Made by a program: the position numbers and the translations under genes. A stretch of 64,000 bases of DNA from Pagrus major (lineage: Eukaryota > Chordata > Actinopteri > Spariformes > Sparidae): NCBI RefSeq assembly GCF_040436345.1, contig NC_133232.1, positions 26,690,315-26,754,314 of the forward strand, written 5' to 3'. Below are positions 11,101 to 24,470 of this stretch, piece by piece. Position 1 is the stretch's first letter, and every line of letters starts with the position of its first letter. The notes beneath the pieces were generated by a model, which did not search any database, was not told where the DNA came from, and saw only the letters and a list, made by a program, of their open reading frames with translations.

Positions 11101-14100
11101 CACCAGGTGATCATGCTCATAAACTGGATGTGAATTCAACACTCTTATCTCTCAAGTTAAGAAGTATTCTGTGTTAGTGAAATGAGCGATGACAGAGTGG
11201 ACATGGTTTCAAACGCCAGGAAGCGACTCTTACCTTTGGAAAACCACTCATCTAAACACAGCAGAGAGAAAGAAGAGAGTGAAGGAGGGTGAGAAGAAAG
11301 ATGGGGGGAAGGTAAGAGGAAGGAGGGAGGAGAGGAAAAGGAGGGAAACAGTGGTCGAGTGTGAAAAACAGCGACAGGTGCTTCCGCCACCAACAAGCTC
11401 AAACCCACCAGCAGCTACCAATCACTCAACAGCAAATATCTGCGACACAGTGTAACTCTCAGCTGTGATGACTGTCTGACACTCACCTTTGCCCTTTCGA
11501 GAGCCAAAGCAGCCGCCTTTGTTAGCGGGGGCTGGCCCCTGGTTGAGGGGCGCGCTCTCTGCGTAGCGCTCGCTGCCAGGGGCTTCACGGTGAACCTGAT
11601 AGGACAGATTCCTCAGGAGGCAGACGCAGTTCTCCACCAACTGCAGGAGGATAAAAGATGATCAGATATGGAGACAGGAAGAAAGATGCTTTTGTTTCAT
11701 GAGTTTATTTTTAATGGAACCAATTATAAAAACATGTCATCTGACTGAAGCAAACAGGTACCTTATTATCCACATCTTTGCGGTTGATCTGTGATTGGAC
11801 AATGTACATGAGTGAATCAACCATTCCTGTGCACTCCCTCAGCTTTCGCCGGGCCTCGCTGCGTTCTGAACTCACATTCCTGTCGGACAGAGAGGAAAGT
11901 TAAACACATAATTGCATGTTTTCTTCTCAAAATAAGTCTCTCCTCCTGCCGTCCATCCATTCGTCTCCTTGCGTACCTAAGGCAGCCAGCAGTGTTGGTC
12001 AAGGCGGTCTCCCACTCCAGATGGCGTGGTTTGCAGCTCTCCTCTCCTCCGTTGCTCCCTCGCTCCCAGCCAGAATGAGGGACGATCACCTCGTCGGCGA
12101 GGGCATGCAGGGCGTGGTCCACGATCTCCATCTTTACTGAGTCGTGGGATGAGAGGTTCCACAAGGTGCCTGCAATGATAGAATAAATACTGTTACTATC
12201 CCTGACAAAAGAAGAGACATGTTGGCCCCTAAAATGATAGAATATATTATCTATACAACAATCATATGATGTCAATACCTGTGATAGTGTCAGTAAGGTC
12301 CTGGTCGCGGGTTTTTCTCAGTAACCTGACCAGAGCGGGCACGCCATCGCAGTTCTTGATGGCGATCTTGTTGTCTTGGTCTCGCCCATATGAAATGTTC
12401 TTTAGTGCTCCACAGGCCGAGTGGTGGACATCCTTGCTAGGGTGGTCCAGCAGTGACACCAAGGATGGGATTCCCTTCAGACGACGCACCTCTGACTTAA
12501 CCTAGATACACACACACAAAAATTATCAAGCTCACATCAAGGCCAGAATAGAAAAAAATCTGTTATTGTGCATTTGACTTTCACCAATGTTTCACCTTAT
12601 CGTTTTTGAATGTGAGATGCTGGAGGAAGGCGGCAGCGTTGGTCTTGACAGGGTCTAGACGGTAGTTCAACATGGCGATGACCTCTGGCAGCTCCGGCTG
12701 TCTCCATGAACCGGGTGGACCCTTCCTCAGCGTGCTGTCCAGCGAAGCCATGCTCCCCCTCTCCATCGTCATGGGAACAGCCCAGGCATAAGGATCAACA
12801 CCTCCCATGTCACCGTCCAAAGTATCCTCACAGCTCCTGCACATAACAGAGGGAGAACATTGTTTCATATGAGGTCTGATTTTAAAAAAGGAAAAACGGG
12901 CATGATATGATGGGGCAGACTTTATTTTTCACCTGAGTCTTCGTCTGTCTATACCGGCGGGGCCGTGTCCTAGGCGTGGCATGGTACCATAGCCTCCAGG
13001 GTGCATGGGTGGAGGCCCCATGCCGTACTCATCATATCCCACACTGCGCTGGTCATCCTCCAGAGCATAGTGGCCTTGGCCATACCGCATCTCCAACGCT
13101 GAGCCCAGGGCCCTCATTCCCCGGCTTACTTGAGGCTGCGCTGCATACGGGTCAAGCTGCTGACGACTCGGAGCCCTGTAGCCAGAGTCCAGGGTCCTGT
13201 AGCCATCAACTGGCCTGGGGAAAACAGTCAACAGAGTGAGAGTGAGAGTGTTATCTGGTTTCACTCCTAATTGTGAATCAATCAGGGATTTAATTATGAC
13301 AGCTGAACATCTAGTTAAATCAGTTTAAATGTAAAAGGAGCGTGTATTCATTAACCTAGTGAAACTCCAACTCTTGAAATGTGACACATTATGTTGATGA
13401 AGCAGAACAAGTAATTATACAAGTAATTGGTTTTTCATTCACTCATGAAAAACCAAAAACTACAATTACAGATCGGCTTATTAAAGATTAACTGTCCGTA
13501 AAGACAACATATTTCAGAATGTATGTACAACCACGTCTTGTACCTGTAGCGGTCGTCCATGTGTGCGCCCCTGCTCAGGCTTGTGTATGCCTCTGATGGT
13601 GGGCCTCCCCTGTAGTCATCGTAAGCCCCTACAGGCCCGTAGTGGTAGTTTCTGGGCACTGTGGCCGTGGGGTAGTCTGGTACGGGCTGTCTGTAAGGAC
13701 GGTCCAGTGTGGCGCTGTAGTGGCCCATACCGGACACTGACAAACCCCCATCAATGGACATCGAGTCAGAGGGCATGACTGTGCGTGAGATTGGTTTCTT
13801 CATCTGAGGAAGAGCGAGACAGAAGAGATGCATTCATGTATGGACAGTATGTAAGCCTTTGAAGGAATTTTTAAAGTCTGATGACATCACGTTATGTGTG
13901 TCATATCATTTACCCCATTGTCTGACCGCCGTGTGGTCCCCTCCTCAGAAAAAACTGAGTGTACTTCCTGGGAGTCGTCCTCCGGTGAGTAGCTCTCATC
14001 GAGAGCGCCGTGTGCAGGATCCACCATTCTGTACTGTAGCAGAGACATACCAAACATTTACATCTTTAAATCACTGGCACTTAACTGCATAAATACAAGA

Positions 14101-17002
14101 AAAATAGATACATGTACGTGCTTTACTTTACACATACCTGTGTGCCGTTTATGTATGCGTCAGTCAGTTTCAGCCGTTCTATGTCTGCATCCCCTAAACG
14201 CCCGTTCTAGGATAAAAGAGATACAACTGTTATACAACTTATATATATATATATATATACACACATTTTTTATATACAATTCTGCTGAAACAGCACATAA
14301 AAGTGAAGGCATGACTCTATGTAGCCACTGCTGTCGACTTTCTTACAACCACCCAGATGATATTACTGCTGCTAAAGCACATTCAGTGCCGACCAAACCG
14401 TCCCTGCGTGTTTATGGTCTGTGAATCACTGCCAGACATGAGGGAGGACATTTTGGAGAGCAGCCACTCACCCTCACACCCTACTTCCTCCTCCTTTACT
14501 GAGTTACATAATCAAAGACTGTCACACTGTACGACTTGGACACTCTCTACCTAACCCTAAGCAACACTCTCTTTCATGCATTATAACTGTTATCAGCGAC
14601 AGCCTCGAGCTGAATCACTGCATAATTGGGCTACTTTGGAGATCTTTATCAGCAACCGTTCCACCACAAAGACTCACTATCAGTTTCAGTATTTCTGTGA
14701 CACTAATGTAAGAGAAAACAATACTATGAACGTTATCAAAACACTTACACCCACTTCATTCTCAGAAGTATGTCATACTGCACTTTATTTTATGTCCACA
14801 AGGAGGCAGGGCTATTATGAAAAAAGCAATGGGAAGTGCAGATTGTGTTTTGAGAGAAAGAAGGGTACAGTTCCTCTACAGCTGGTCCGTCCTAAAATAC
14901 CACCTCATTTACCAACAAATGAGGTGGTTTTGGAGAAATGTGCAGACTGCAAGGCTAGCAAAGCCTGAGTATCTTCGCCGTTAATCGTTTTAGAAATAAA
15001 ACATAGTTGGTAAAAGGCCAAAAACACAGATTCCTGCCTTCTTATCCTTTATCCTCCACTTGCTGCGCACGTAATCAAATAAAAATGTCACTTCCAAGGA
15101 TTCAAAGAGACAAAACACAAGAGCTAAATGTCACCAAACCCTTAAATAAGGAAAATATTTAGGAAAACTTTTTTTAAACATGCTACAATTGTCAACATGA
15201 GTTTACCACTGCCTGACCTTTAGTGTCACTTGAGAGCAGAGAAGTGATAATGGTGCTCCTTAAATTTCTTCTCCATGCCTACAGGCACTGAGGCCGAATG
15301 TTACCACTATCTACTAATCAGGTATTTTGAGAGAAACAACCGGGACAAGAAGGCTAAAGCTAAGACCTTGCCCAACCAGATAACTTGGCTGTAAACAAAA
15401 ATGCTGAGTGGAAAAGTCTTTAAACTCTCAGCACAGTTAAGCTCATCTTTACCTTCAAAAATAGATGTACATACATCATATTATAGCACATTTTCCTGAG
15501 AATCACTTTAAACCATTATCAGACAAAAACAATGGTGGGAATTTCTGTTTTTGGCTCACCCAGCAAATTAAACACCTTTCAGATCAAGTTACTTTAATTC
15601 AGATAAAAATCTATATTTGCTATACAGCAATCCTGCTCGCTCAACACTGCCTACAATGGTCAAATACAACAGAAAGATATTAAAGTGGCAGCTACCATGG
15701 TATTGACCGGTATTAGAGCTGAAAAGATTTGTTGATGATTCAACTAGTCTACTTACAGGAAATGAATTGTTAACCATTTTGATAATTGAATATAATTTGT
15801 TGTTTTTTTTTAACCAAAAGGTGCCAAAAATTCACTGGCTCACTGCTTAAATGTGAGTTTTTATGGTTTTCCGAATCTTCCATCGGACTAATTTGAATAT
15901 CTTGGCTTGTCGACTGTTGGTGAGACAGAAAGCTATTTAAAAACAACAACTTGGAAATTGTAATCCAGATTTTCCAAATTTTCAGACAGTTTTAGACCTT
16001 AAAAATATCAGAACTTCATTGAGAAAATGAATTAAAATCAATAGCTAAGATGAACTAGTTGCAGCTCTATAAAATAAATGTCTGATGGTAGACGGTGTAT
16101 GTTGCCCAATCCTAACACATAAAAAGTAGCAGAAACATAATACAATACAGTGATTTTATAATATTATTTCAAGGAGCTTACAATATTGTGTATGTTCGAT
16201 ATACAAAAGATAACTGCATGCAAAAGAATACTTAGTATACAGCAGAAATAACAGCGATAATGAATTAAAGTGCTTGATAAAAGGATTTAAATGAATATAA
16301 AAAACACAAATGCTTCACGATGAAGAAGAAGCCACAGTGGATGCAGGACTATGCGACACATGCACGACAAATGACCGCATTTCACAACACTACATGCTGG
16401 AACAGAGAAGAAAATAACTGAGATTCCACAGCAGGGGCCGACGAAAGGTGCAAATGAAATGTGTGCGTCAGAGTGCATCCGGTGAGTGACAGGGAGAACA
16501 TGCAGGCGGTTTGATGATGACCATCTCAGGCATGTTAAAAGTAGTGCGACTATGTGCAGGCAGGAACTGATACACTTGCGGATGAGGGCTGAGAGACAGA
16601 TGGACTTGGGAGATACAGAATAAAACGAGGAAAGAGTCACAGACACAAACTCGTCGGGCGCTGGTGGAGAAGAGGCGGAGGCAGAGAAGGGATGAATGAT
16701 CGACGGACAGCTGGATGTCAGAGGGAGGGGTCTTTGAGGATTGGATGGAGGAGATGATGATCCACGGATTAGGCGATAAGTGAAAGACGAGGGTTGGTAA
16801 ACGCCTACGAGAGACTCTGGATGGGGATGATGGGGAGCGTTACCTGTGTGTGAGGGAGAGGGCGACCCAGGGCCGAGGGGCTGGTGGCGGGGAGGCCCAC
16901 TCTCCTCCTCTCCTCCTCCAGCGCCCGGGTCAGCTGTTCAAACTGCACCTCCTGCTCCCTGACCGACTCCAGCAGAGCCGCTGCGCTCTCACACTGCTCC
17001 AT
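8160..17002 (-). CDS. ctnnd1: catenin delta-1 (p120-catenin), 19 coding exons
   Basis: p120-catenin binds the juxtamembrane tail of classical cadherins, stabilises them at adherens junctions and modulates Rho GTPases. Coding exons, 5' to 3': 17002-16844, 14206-14138, 14033-13914, 13803-13544, 13214-12933, 12836-12596, 12501-12279, 12169-11977, 11879-11762, 11640-11487, 11251-11234, 10923-10855, 10051-9924, 9773-9623, 9489-9297, 9064-8856, 8638-8597, 8488-8421, 8219-8160. All junctions are GT-AG and keep frame, giving 918 residues (human long form about 968). Residues 8-42 form the N-terminal coiled coil ([20 protein letters not shown]). Armadillo repeats run from about 341 ([13 protein letters not shown]) to about 825; blocks such as [20 protein letters not shown] match CTNND1 better than ARVCF or CTNND2. 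Residues 607-612 come from an 18-nt microexon. The C-terminus, ending LPLLDSYDG, has no PDZ-binding motif. The ATG was chosen because it begins the coiled-coil exon, as in p120 isoform 1. Confidence 0.93.
11234..11251 (-). other. ctnnd1: ctnnd1 18-nt microexon (exon C equivalent)
   Basis: A TTTAG acceptor and a GTAAGA donor flank exactly 18 nt that encode DEWFSK. It inserts between exons ending in GSRKGKG and starting GKKDGDD. In mammals the alternatively used exon C adds six residues here and interrupts a basic nuclear-localisation sequence. Skipping it keeps frame. The inclusion pattern cannot be told from sequence. Confidence 0.75.
14207..16843. other. ctnnd1: ctnnd1 intron between coding exons 1 and 2
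   Basis: A 2.6-kb intron with no exon that adds to the p120 frame; the flanking exons join in phase 0. The 14.3-15.0 kb part contains stretches open in one frame, but they lack splice support and family similarity. Confidence 0.55.
14241..14261. repeat. (AT)n run in ctnnd1 intron
   Basis: Short uninterrupted AT dinucleotide run between the first and second coding exons. Confidence 0.8.
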
Positions 17003-19580
17003 ACACACTACACGGCCCCAAGGGGAAAGAGGGGGGCGTTACATACATCCATACAGCCTCCAACACACTACAGCACAAGGAGAGGGTGTCTGACCATAAC
17101 ACAAACACAGCTCTCAGTAGAGAAAGATCTTCTGGGCTGATATAAAGTAGAGGGCATAATTTCACCCCGTCTGATTAATCTGCTGACTGTTAGGTGACTC
17201 AAGTTGAAATGTCTTCTTGGAAATCTATCTGCACCGTAGTGATTGCATAACAGAAGATCTCCTCCTTTGGCATGAATAATGAATATAGAGCAGTCACCAC
17301 TGTAAAGACATGTTTGTGGTTGAAACTCAAAGGAAAAACTCCCCCCAGTTACGCTGGATTCTGGTGTACAACGTCAATTCCCTTGAAACGGTCATGGTAA
17401 AATGAGTCATTCATTCAAGCTTCCCCTGCCAACTTGCTCAAATCCCATGAAGCCTTTAGCAACACATGTACATGTCAGAATTCATAAAACCTACATCCTA
17501 AGAAGTGTATTAAATGCCGAATATATATGAAGAGTAAATTAATTCAGGGTGGTGCTAATGTGAAAATAAAATAATGCAGAATAATAAGTGACCCAATTGG
17601 TGCCATTAGAAGCATTATTCACATGACACAACACAAGACAAAGACTGCAGGAGGAGGGTAGTGCTGATGGAGGAAGGACTCAGATTTATTGATCATAAAT
17701 ATTGCAAAATATTGATTGTGATAATGTGGAGAGAGTTGGTGCGATATTACATTTATCAATATCACCACCTCTTGCATGCAGATCAATAAACTTATTACCG
17801 CTCAACCTTTGCTTTGAGAAGTGCTTTGGGCTTTTGATCCTCTAAGACCACATTAGAAAATACGGACCAAGAGAGATTTTTGGATAAATCCTCTCAACAG
17901 CAGTTTATTTCATGCTTTCATCTACAATTTGTGTTAAGAAGCTCCAGATTCAATTGAGCTTGAAAACTGAAAATGAGACCACTAATTTTAAATCCAAAAG
18001 GCCCGGTGGAGCCCTGGTTACGTAAGAATTTTATTCATTTTTTGACTGTTTTATCTGCGTCTCAGCAGCATACTTTATTCACTGAATAAAGTATGTGTCT
18101 GAATAATATTCAGACATCCACAGTGTACAAAAATTGTCAAACAATGGAGATGAGATCACAAGAAGAGAAGCACTCTTTATACTTTTTGGAGGGAGCTTAA
18201 AACCGAGACACACAACACTCAATCCAAGTCTTTATGGTGGGGAAGCAAGATATGGATTATCTTCATCTCATACCCTTCTCATGGCTGATAACAATAAGAT
18301 AACAGATACTTTCAAAAGAAAGAAAAAGGTTCCTAAACTGCATTTTAGTGTAGTGATGGGTGATTTAATTATCTATAGCTCTAGTAAGATTTGTTGTGAT
18401 AAACCTTGTAGTCTTTTCCTCAACTCTTAAACCCCTGCAGCACGTGTTGCAAATTACCACTGTTGTGTTGTCACCCTCTAAAACTGTTACAAAAACAAAA
18501 ATAAAAAAAACATCTCTCTAGCCGACGCTGTGTGACTCTCGCTAGGTGTGGCAGTTGACGCCATGAGCACAACAACAGCCTACTACATCTTCTCTTCAAA
18601 ATGTGTGTATACTGTGCTTGTTAAGTCAATGAAAGCAATTTGACTTCATATTATTGGCCCCATTTACTGACTATAATTCATATCAACACCAAATTATAAC
18701 AGATAATATATATTTCCCAACATCAGGGTGATCTTGATCATGCATCACTATTTTATGGTTTACACACTAAGCAGGCAACAAACAACTGCACAGAGACACT
18801 CTCAGAGCTTATTTTAGAGAAAATCAGAAATACACACCTTCACCTGTGGGCGTGGTTTGGTAGTAGAGGTGAGAGATCACGCCAAGGTCAGAGGTTGAGC
18901 TCTAGTTGCTCATGGATAGAAGGTCACCGAACCACCAAGCCCCAGAAACAGGAGGAATGGACTGCAGAGAAAGACAGACAAGTGGAGGGAAGAGAATAAT
19001 AAAGGAGGCAGAAGGAGAGATGTTTAAGTGAAGAATGAAGGCACCTCAGTTTGAAAAACAGCAACATAGTGAGAATACCGAATAAGTGTGTCAACGGGGT
19101 TGAGTCTGAGAGAGACATACAGTAGCTCCAGCCTTTAGACACACCCTGTATTTACTCAACATTTGGACTGCGCACGGCAGCTTGCTGCGGGAAGTTGACC
19201 AACCTGCAGCTCTTTCTGGGCCAGAGAACATCGACTGTCAGCACAACGAGAACGAGGGTTTTAAAGATAGTAACATCCTTCAAGAACCATATGTTCTCCT
19301 ATCAGCTCATCCTTTGTTTAACCTCGTCTTTTCTTCCAGCCTTTCCTTCTCTAATCAGTCTTCATCTACCTCGGGCCCAACTCTTGTCAGCCCGCTACTC
19401 TTGTTCTCTCAACTTAACCGCCTTTCGTCCCTCCCCCCTACGTTTCTTTGTTTTCTTGGCTGTGCTCTGAAAGAAAGACATTGTTATATCAGAGCCAAAC
19501 AAGTGGAGACTCAGATCCTCTTATCTGTTGATACAGCCTCTGCTGCAGCAGCCCAGCTCCCCATCTGACCCAGGCACGGC

Positions 19581-19648
19581 CACACAGACACAGACACACA
19601 CACACACACAGACACAGACACACACAGACACACACACACACACACACT
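19581..19648. repeat. interrupted (CA)n/(CAGACA)n microsatellite
   Basis: CA runs broken by GACACAG units. Confidence 0.85.
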
Positions 19649-20065
19649 AACACACCTGCATGACCGGTTGGACAGGGTAGAGGAGGGGCTACCAAATTTC
19701 AGTTCCTCAATGTCTCTCTCTGTCTAGCCAACATGCACAGACACACTCTACTGAGAGCCTACGATTACGGTGATGTGGGGAACAAATACGATCCTGCGTT
19801 TCCATTTTAGGGCAGCAGGTGTTTGTGCGCACGACAGGTAGAAAAGAAAAGCGTACTAAGTTCCAGCGGAGAGGTGATGGGTGACTCACAGTTTCACCTA
19901 TGTTAGGTTGTGCAAACAAAAAAAAAAAAGAAAAAGAAAAAGACAAAGACTGGATGATATCATCGCTTAGACAGACAGACTGTTACGACACTCTGTTAGA
20001 TGGTAAAATGAGGCCTACAGAGGCCGTTTCAGTTCCTGTCTGTCTGTCAAATGAATGACTAACAC

Positions 20066-20067
<2 letters not shown>

Positions 20068-20117
<50 letters not shown>
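20068..20117. repeat. (CA)n microsatellite
   Basis: About 25 uninterrupted CA units. Confidence 0.95.
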
Positions 20118-20120
<3 letters not shown>

Positions 20121-23100
20121 CATGATTTTGCTTATTTTTAAAAACTCCTCGCTTGGGGTGTGCCTAGTGTGGGAAAAAAGGGAGGAAAAGTAGGATGGCC
20201 TGATGAGAAAACGAGGAGTGGCTGAGGCATATTTCACAAGACAAAAGGAATTTGTGAAAACCAAAACCAGGATTTGCATGCAGGATGAGGCCGACGGACG
20301 GGAATACATGATGTCACACACTCACACTAACACACACCATCCTTTGCTTAGTGGCTGTGGCGCCCCCGAGCCATAACCTCCCACCTGAGCGAATCACACG
20401 CCGCTGTCCTGTACCACTCATGCCTATATATGGTCACAGCCAGGACACAGGCTGATATTATCCACTACAGACAGATGGAGACGGGCAGAGTAGGTAGGAG
20501 CTGCAAACAAATAAAACAAAGTGAAAGACGGGTAGCGAGAGGAGAGGGGGGGGTAGAGATACGGAAAGGAGTGCTGAATACAAGATAAAAGCTAATCTTG
20601 CATTCCTAGCATTGTCTCCCTGCACATTCAGCACAGCAGCCCACCCACTCATTCGCTTTGAAACCTTAGCATGACTCTGGCTAATGACCTATTGGAGATC
20701 TGTGTTTATTGTACTGTTGTGGTATCTTCAATAATCCAAACACGGAGAGACACAAACTATTTCACTAAACCTCTTCTCCTCTGGCATACGTCCATATTTG
20801 TGTGCCACATGTAAACACTGCCACACTCCTCTCTCTCCATCTCTGATGTGGGGACTAATGATCATTAACATGCTACACACTATCTTGTTTCACTAATGAG
20901 CACAATCGTCATTCGCACAAGATGAATTATAAACTGTGATTGATATTTCTTGGCAAGTGTACTTGGCCTGGGAATGTGATTCGATGTGTGTAAGTGTGTG
21001 CGTTAACCGCAGCCAGAGGAGGGAATTTGCAGCTGTCAGTCCGGGAGGTTAGTGGAACAATAAGAAGTTTGTGTAACCGAGAACATGAACGCAAGTGTGA
21101 AAAGGATCGGAGAGCAAAGAGGACATTATCAGACATATTTGAGCGCAAGTGCATCTGTGTTTGTCTGGGTGGGGGGGTCGAGCTCATGTCACTGTTAACA
21201 CACCCGTGACTTCTGTCCTCCACTCGTCTCCCTCTTTTCACAGCTGTTAGTTTTGGCCTTGAAAGTCAGCCGTGAGTTTCGATGAACAATGAAAACAATC
21301 AGTGCAGTCCCCTCGCCAACACCCTCCCCTTTCCCCTCTTACACACTTCCTGAGAAACAGGATGTTATGGATTCGACATCAGAGATGGGTAAAAGGGACG
21401 TGGCGGCTACTTAACCTCACCGAAAACCATTAACCTCAGAACGAAACCATTAGATAGTAGGCTGTACACGTTAATAAACCACCTACTGATGGTTGGGGGA
21501 AGCACTCAGTAAGGTGTTTTTGCGGTGAAAATCCCCATGTCAATATGTTGATCATAAGACCACAAGCTACTTCCCATTTTACTAATATTGTTCTCCATCT
21601 ACCGTTTCTGTTCTGCTTTCATGAACTTCCGGAAGTAATCTCTGTGAACCTCCATGGCTGAATCATCACATATAAAAAAATGTTTTAAATAATAAATTGC
21701 TGAATCTTGTTTGGTTCCCATGGGTCGAACCACTGAGTTCCTGCACTCTTGTTTTTTTTTTGCAGAGTTGAAACAACTGACTGAATATCTTTGGGTAATA
21801 AAAAATGAAAATTATCCTTAGCTAAAATCACAGAAATATGTCCAGGTAGACCACTCCAAGAAAAGAAAAAGCAAATCAGCAAACACGTTTAGAGCAAAGA
21901 CATTAAGAGCCTGACCATCGATGCCAATGCTGATATTAGGGAGTAAAAAATTCTGACATTTATTAGCCGTTATACACAATTCTTTTTTTTTTTTTGCAAT
22001 GATCCCTTAAATTTGGTTATCAAAACACTTATTTGTCATAAGGCAGTTTAACAATAAACTTTACTGTCTAAAATGACACCAGCACTGAAACAGTAAACTT
22101 CATTGAGAAATAAAAAAATTATAAATCACCCCAAGCATCTTTTTCAGCAATCTAATCCTGAATTGACTGTCATACGTGCAGATCCAGAGTCACTCCTCAC
22201 ACCACATGGAGTTTGTATGATTTGACAACACATGTACGCATCGTCAAAGGTCACAAGAGTACACAGAGTGTTACGAGACATGTTCTGCTTATCCTAACTA
22301 TGAAGGAAACACTCAGTCAAAATGTCAAATACAGTGCCTTGAGGTCAACAAAATACACACACTCCCCAAACATCTGATCGAGCCCTGACACACCACGAGT
22401 CACACATGTCCATCTGATTTTGCAGCAGTCAGTCAGCATGACTCACTTAACCCTGTCAGAAGACATCTGTGATCGTACGCACATGTAACAACAATGCAGC
22501 CTTTTTGTCGACTTAATGAAACCCTGCCTCGAGTAATAAGCGTCTACACCTGCCACTGAAACAACACATCCACTGTCAAAATGCACATCTGCTCACGATT
22601 CTCGAGGTAACTCACACTGCAGTTTGCTGATAAGTCGGTGCGATGCCACCGTTGCTGGTTTAAGCCGAGCGTGGCTTGTAATGGGATTGAAGTTTTAACC
22701 CGGTAATCCACTTACCTCCTAACAAATACACATGCGAGGTTAACATGCACGCACATACATAGACACACACACACAGGTTAAGCCTTGTGTGGATTAACCT
22801 GCACACCTCAAGAGAGCAGACACAATTGCAGGCGGCGTTAGTGGTGGTGGTGGGGGGGCATGCATCAACAATCAAACAATTACATGGAGACAAGTAGTCA
22901 AGGAAAGCCTGATTCATGGGTGTTCACGCTCACACATGGTGTTATTAGTGGTGGCACCTGCAGCTCACAGTGATACCTGCACACATGCTGTCCTAACATT
23001 AACCAAGAGAGTCAGGGAAGGCTCTTACCTACACTGCAATATGTGCCTGCATGTAACCATTGTTTACCAGGGAAAAGCTAGTTTGCTTGTCCACACTTAG

Positions 23101-24289
23101 GCTGACAGTTATCCCCACCCAGAACCAAAACAAGTTCACACATGACCCACCCAACAGGTTCACAAGCAGACAGATTCAAAGATCCCCGCCTGTGTGAGAG
23201 AGACTACAACTGGGAAGACCATCATCAACACCCTTTAAAGAGACTCAAATACACAAAACCGGCTCAACTTCAATAAATTTGTTTTGTCAAACAAGTAGCA
23301 AGGTGTCCCCTTTATCTTAACCTACACTCTTATCTCAAGGGCTCCTTACCAATAATAACCATCGAGGTGATGAACTCTACTTATCTGCTTAAATTGATAA
23401 AAGTGCTTCCGACAGAAAGACGCTTATAAACGAGACGACATCGACGTGAACCAGGTCCAATCGCGGTGAATATGTTACACGACGAGGGAACCAGTTTAGC
23501 TTCTTTGCTGTTGTAAATCCGCCCGGCCGTCACGTTTAACCTCTTCTTTCCTAGCAGACCTCACCGTGAACCATCTGGAGCTGTTAGCTGTTAGCATAAC
23601 CCCCACAGGCTGTCATGAATTGATCTGCTAACGTAATTTAGCAATCTAGGGCAGGGGCGACCAGGCTGCGTTAGCTAAACACAGAGGCAGATAACAATAA
23701 GACGTGGGTATAACATCACTCTCGCGAACAAAGACTCGCGTATTTGTGCATTGAGTTTGCGGTGCTTGCGCTAACGCCACTTCCCAGATAAATGACAATG
23801 TTGGAGATCGGATCAGCCCCGGTTGGCTCCGATGCTCGCTCAGCACCCCTGTGACCTGGTTTGGCTGTCTCGCTACGTTAGCATCACAATAACCCACATA
23901 GCCGCCTGAGAGCGGTGCCAACAAGCAGGCTAGCGTTAGCCTAGCAAACACAGATTAGCCGCAAGAGCTGGAGTTAGCTCGCTAGCTAGCCAGCTTGTGT
24001 TCAGCTAAGCGGCGTTTTTTAAAGCTAATTTAGACTCTGTTAGCATCAATGGCTCTTTTGAATCAGTTGTAACAGCGTGTACAGCGGCTAACAGCACCGC
24101 GGGTCACGGTGTGAACTTTTAAGGTTGGTTAGCATTAGCCGAGGAGAGTCGTGTTGCTGATCTGTCGATGATGTGACCACTCCTTGCCAACGCTGCAGTG
24201 CACCCACTATCTATGTGGAGAGAGAGGGGGGGTAAAACGCGGCCCCTGCTTTATGAAGCATCTGCTAACATTTTTACAAATCGACTCAC

Positions 24290-24470
24290 CTGCTCGTGGA
24301 AAGCCTGCCCCGACCCCTTCCAGACTATTCCAGTTTTTGCGTGCGTGTGTGTGTGTTTTCGCCCCTCTTTTCCCCTCCTTCCCTGGGTTCTGGGTCAAGC
24401 TCGTTAAAGACGAAGCGACATCACCGAGTTTTTCTATCAAAGAGGGGGCGGGATCAGCACGCGGGCTTTA
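24290..24470 (-). promoter_or_regulatory. ctnnd1: probable ctnnd1 promoter and non-coding first exon
   Basis: On the minus strand a strong donor, GAGCAG|GTGAGTCG, has its exon edge at 24290. It is preceded by CpG-containing sequence with a GC box (CCCGCCCC near 24448-24455) and CGCG motifs near 24460-24490. The first coding exon begins just five nt before its ATG, so an upstream 5' UTR exon must exist, and this is the best candidate. The transcription start within or just above this span is inferred. Confidence 0.45.

Larger units (their letters stand above)
17008..24289. other. ctnnd1: large 5' intron of ctnnd1
   Basis: The span between the probable non-coding first exon and the first coding exon. 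It holds CA-rich microsatellites at 19581-19648 and 20068-20117, and AT-rich dispersed sequence near 17.2-18.8 kb. From about 23.4 kb it becomes richer in CpG near the promoter. Large first introns with regulatory content are usual for this gene. No independent gene is seen. Confidence 0.5.
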
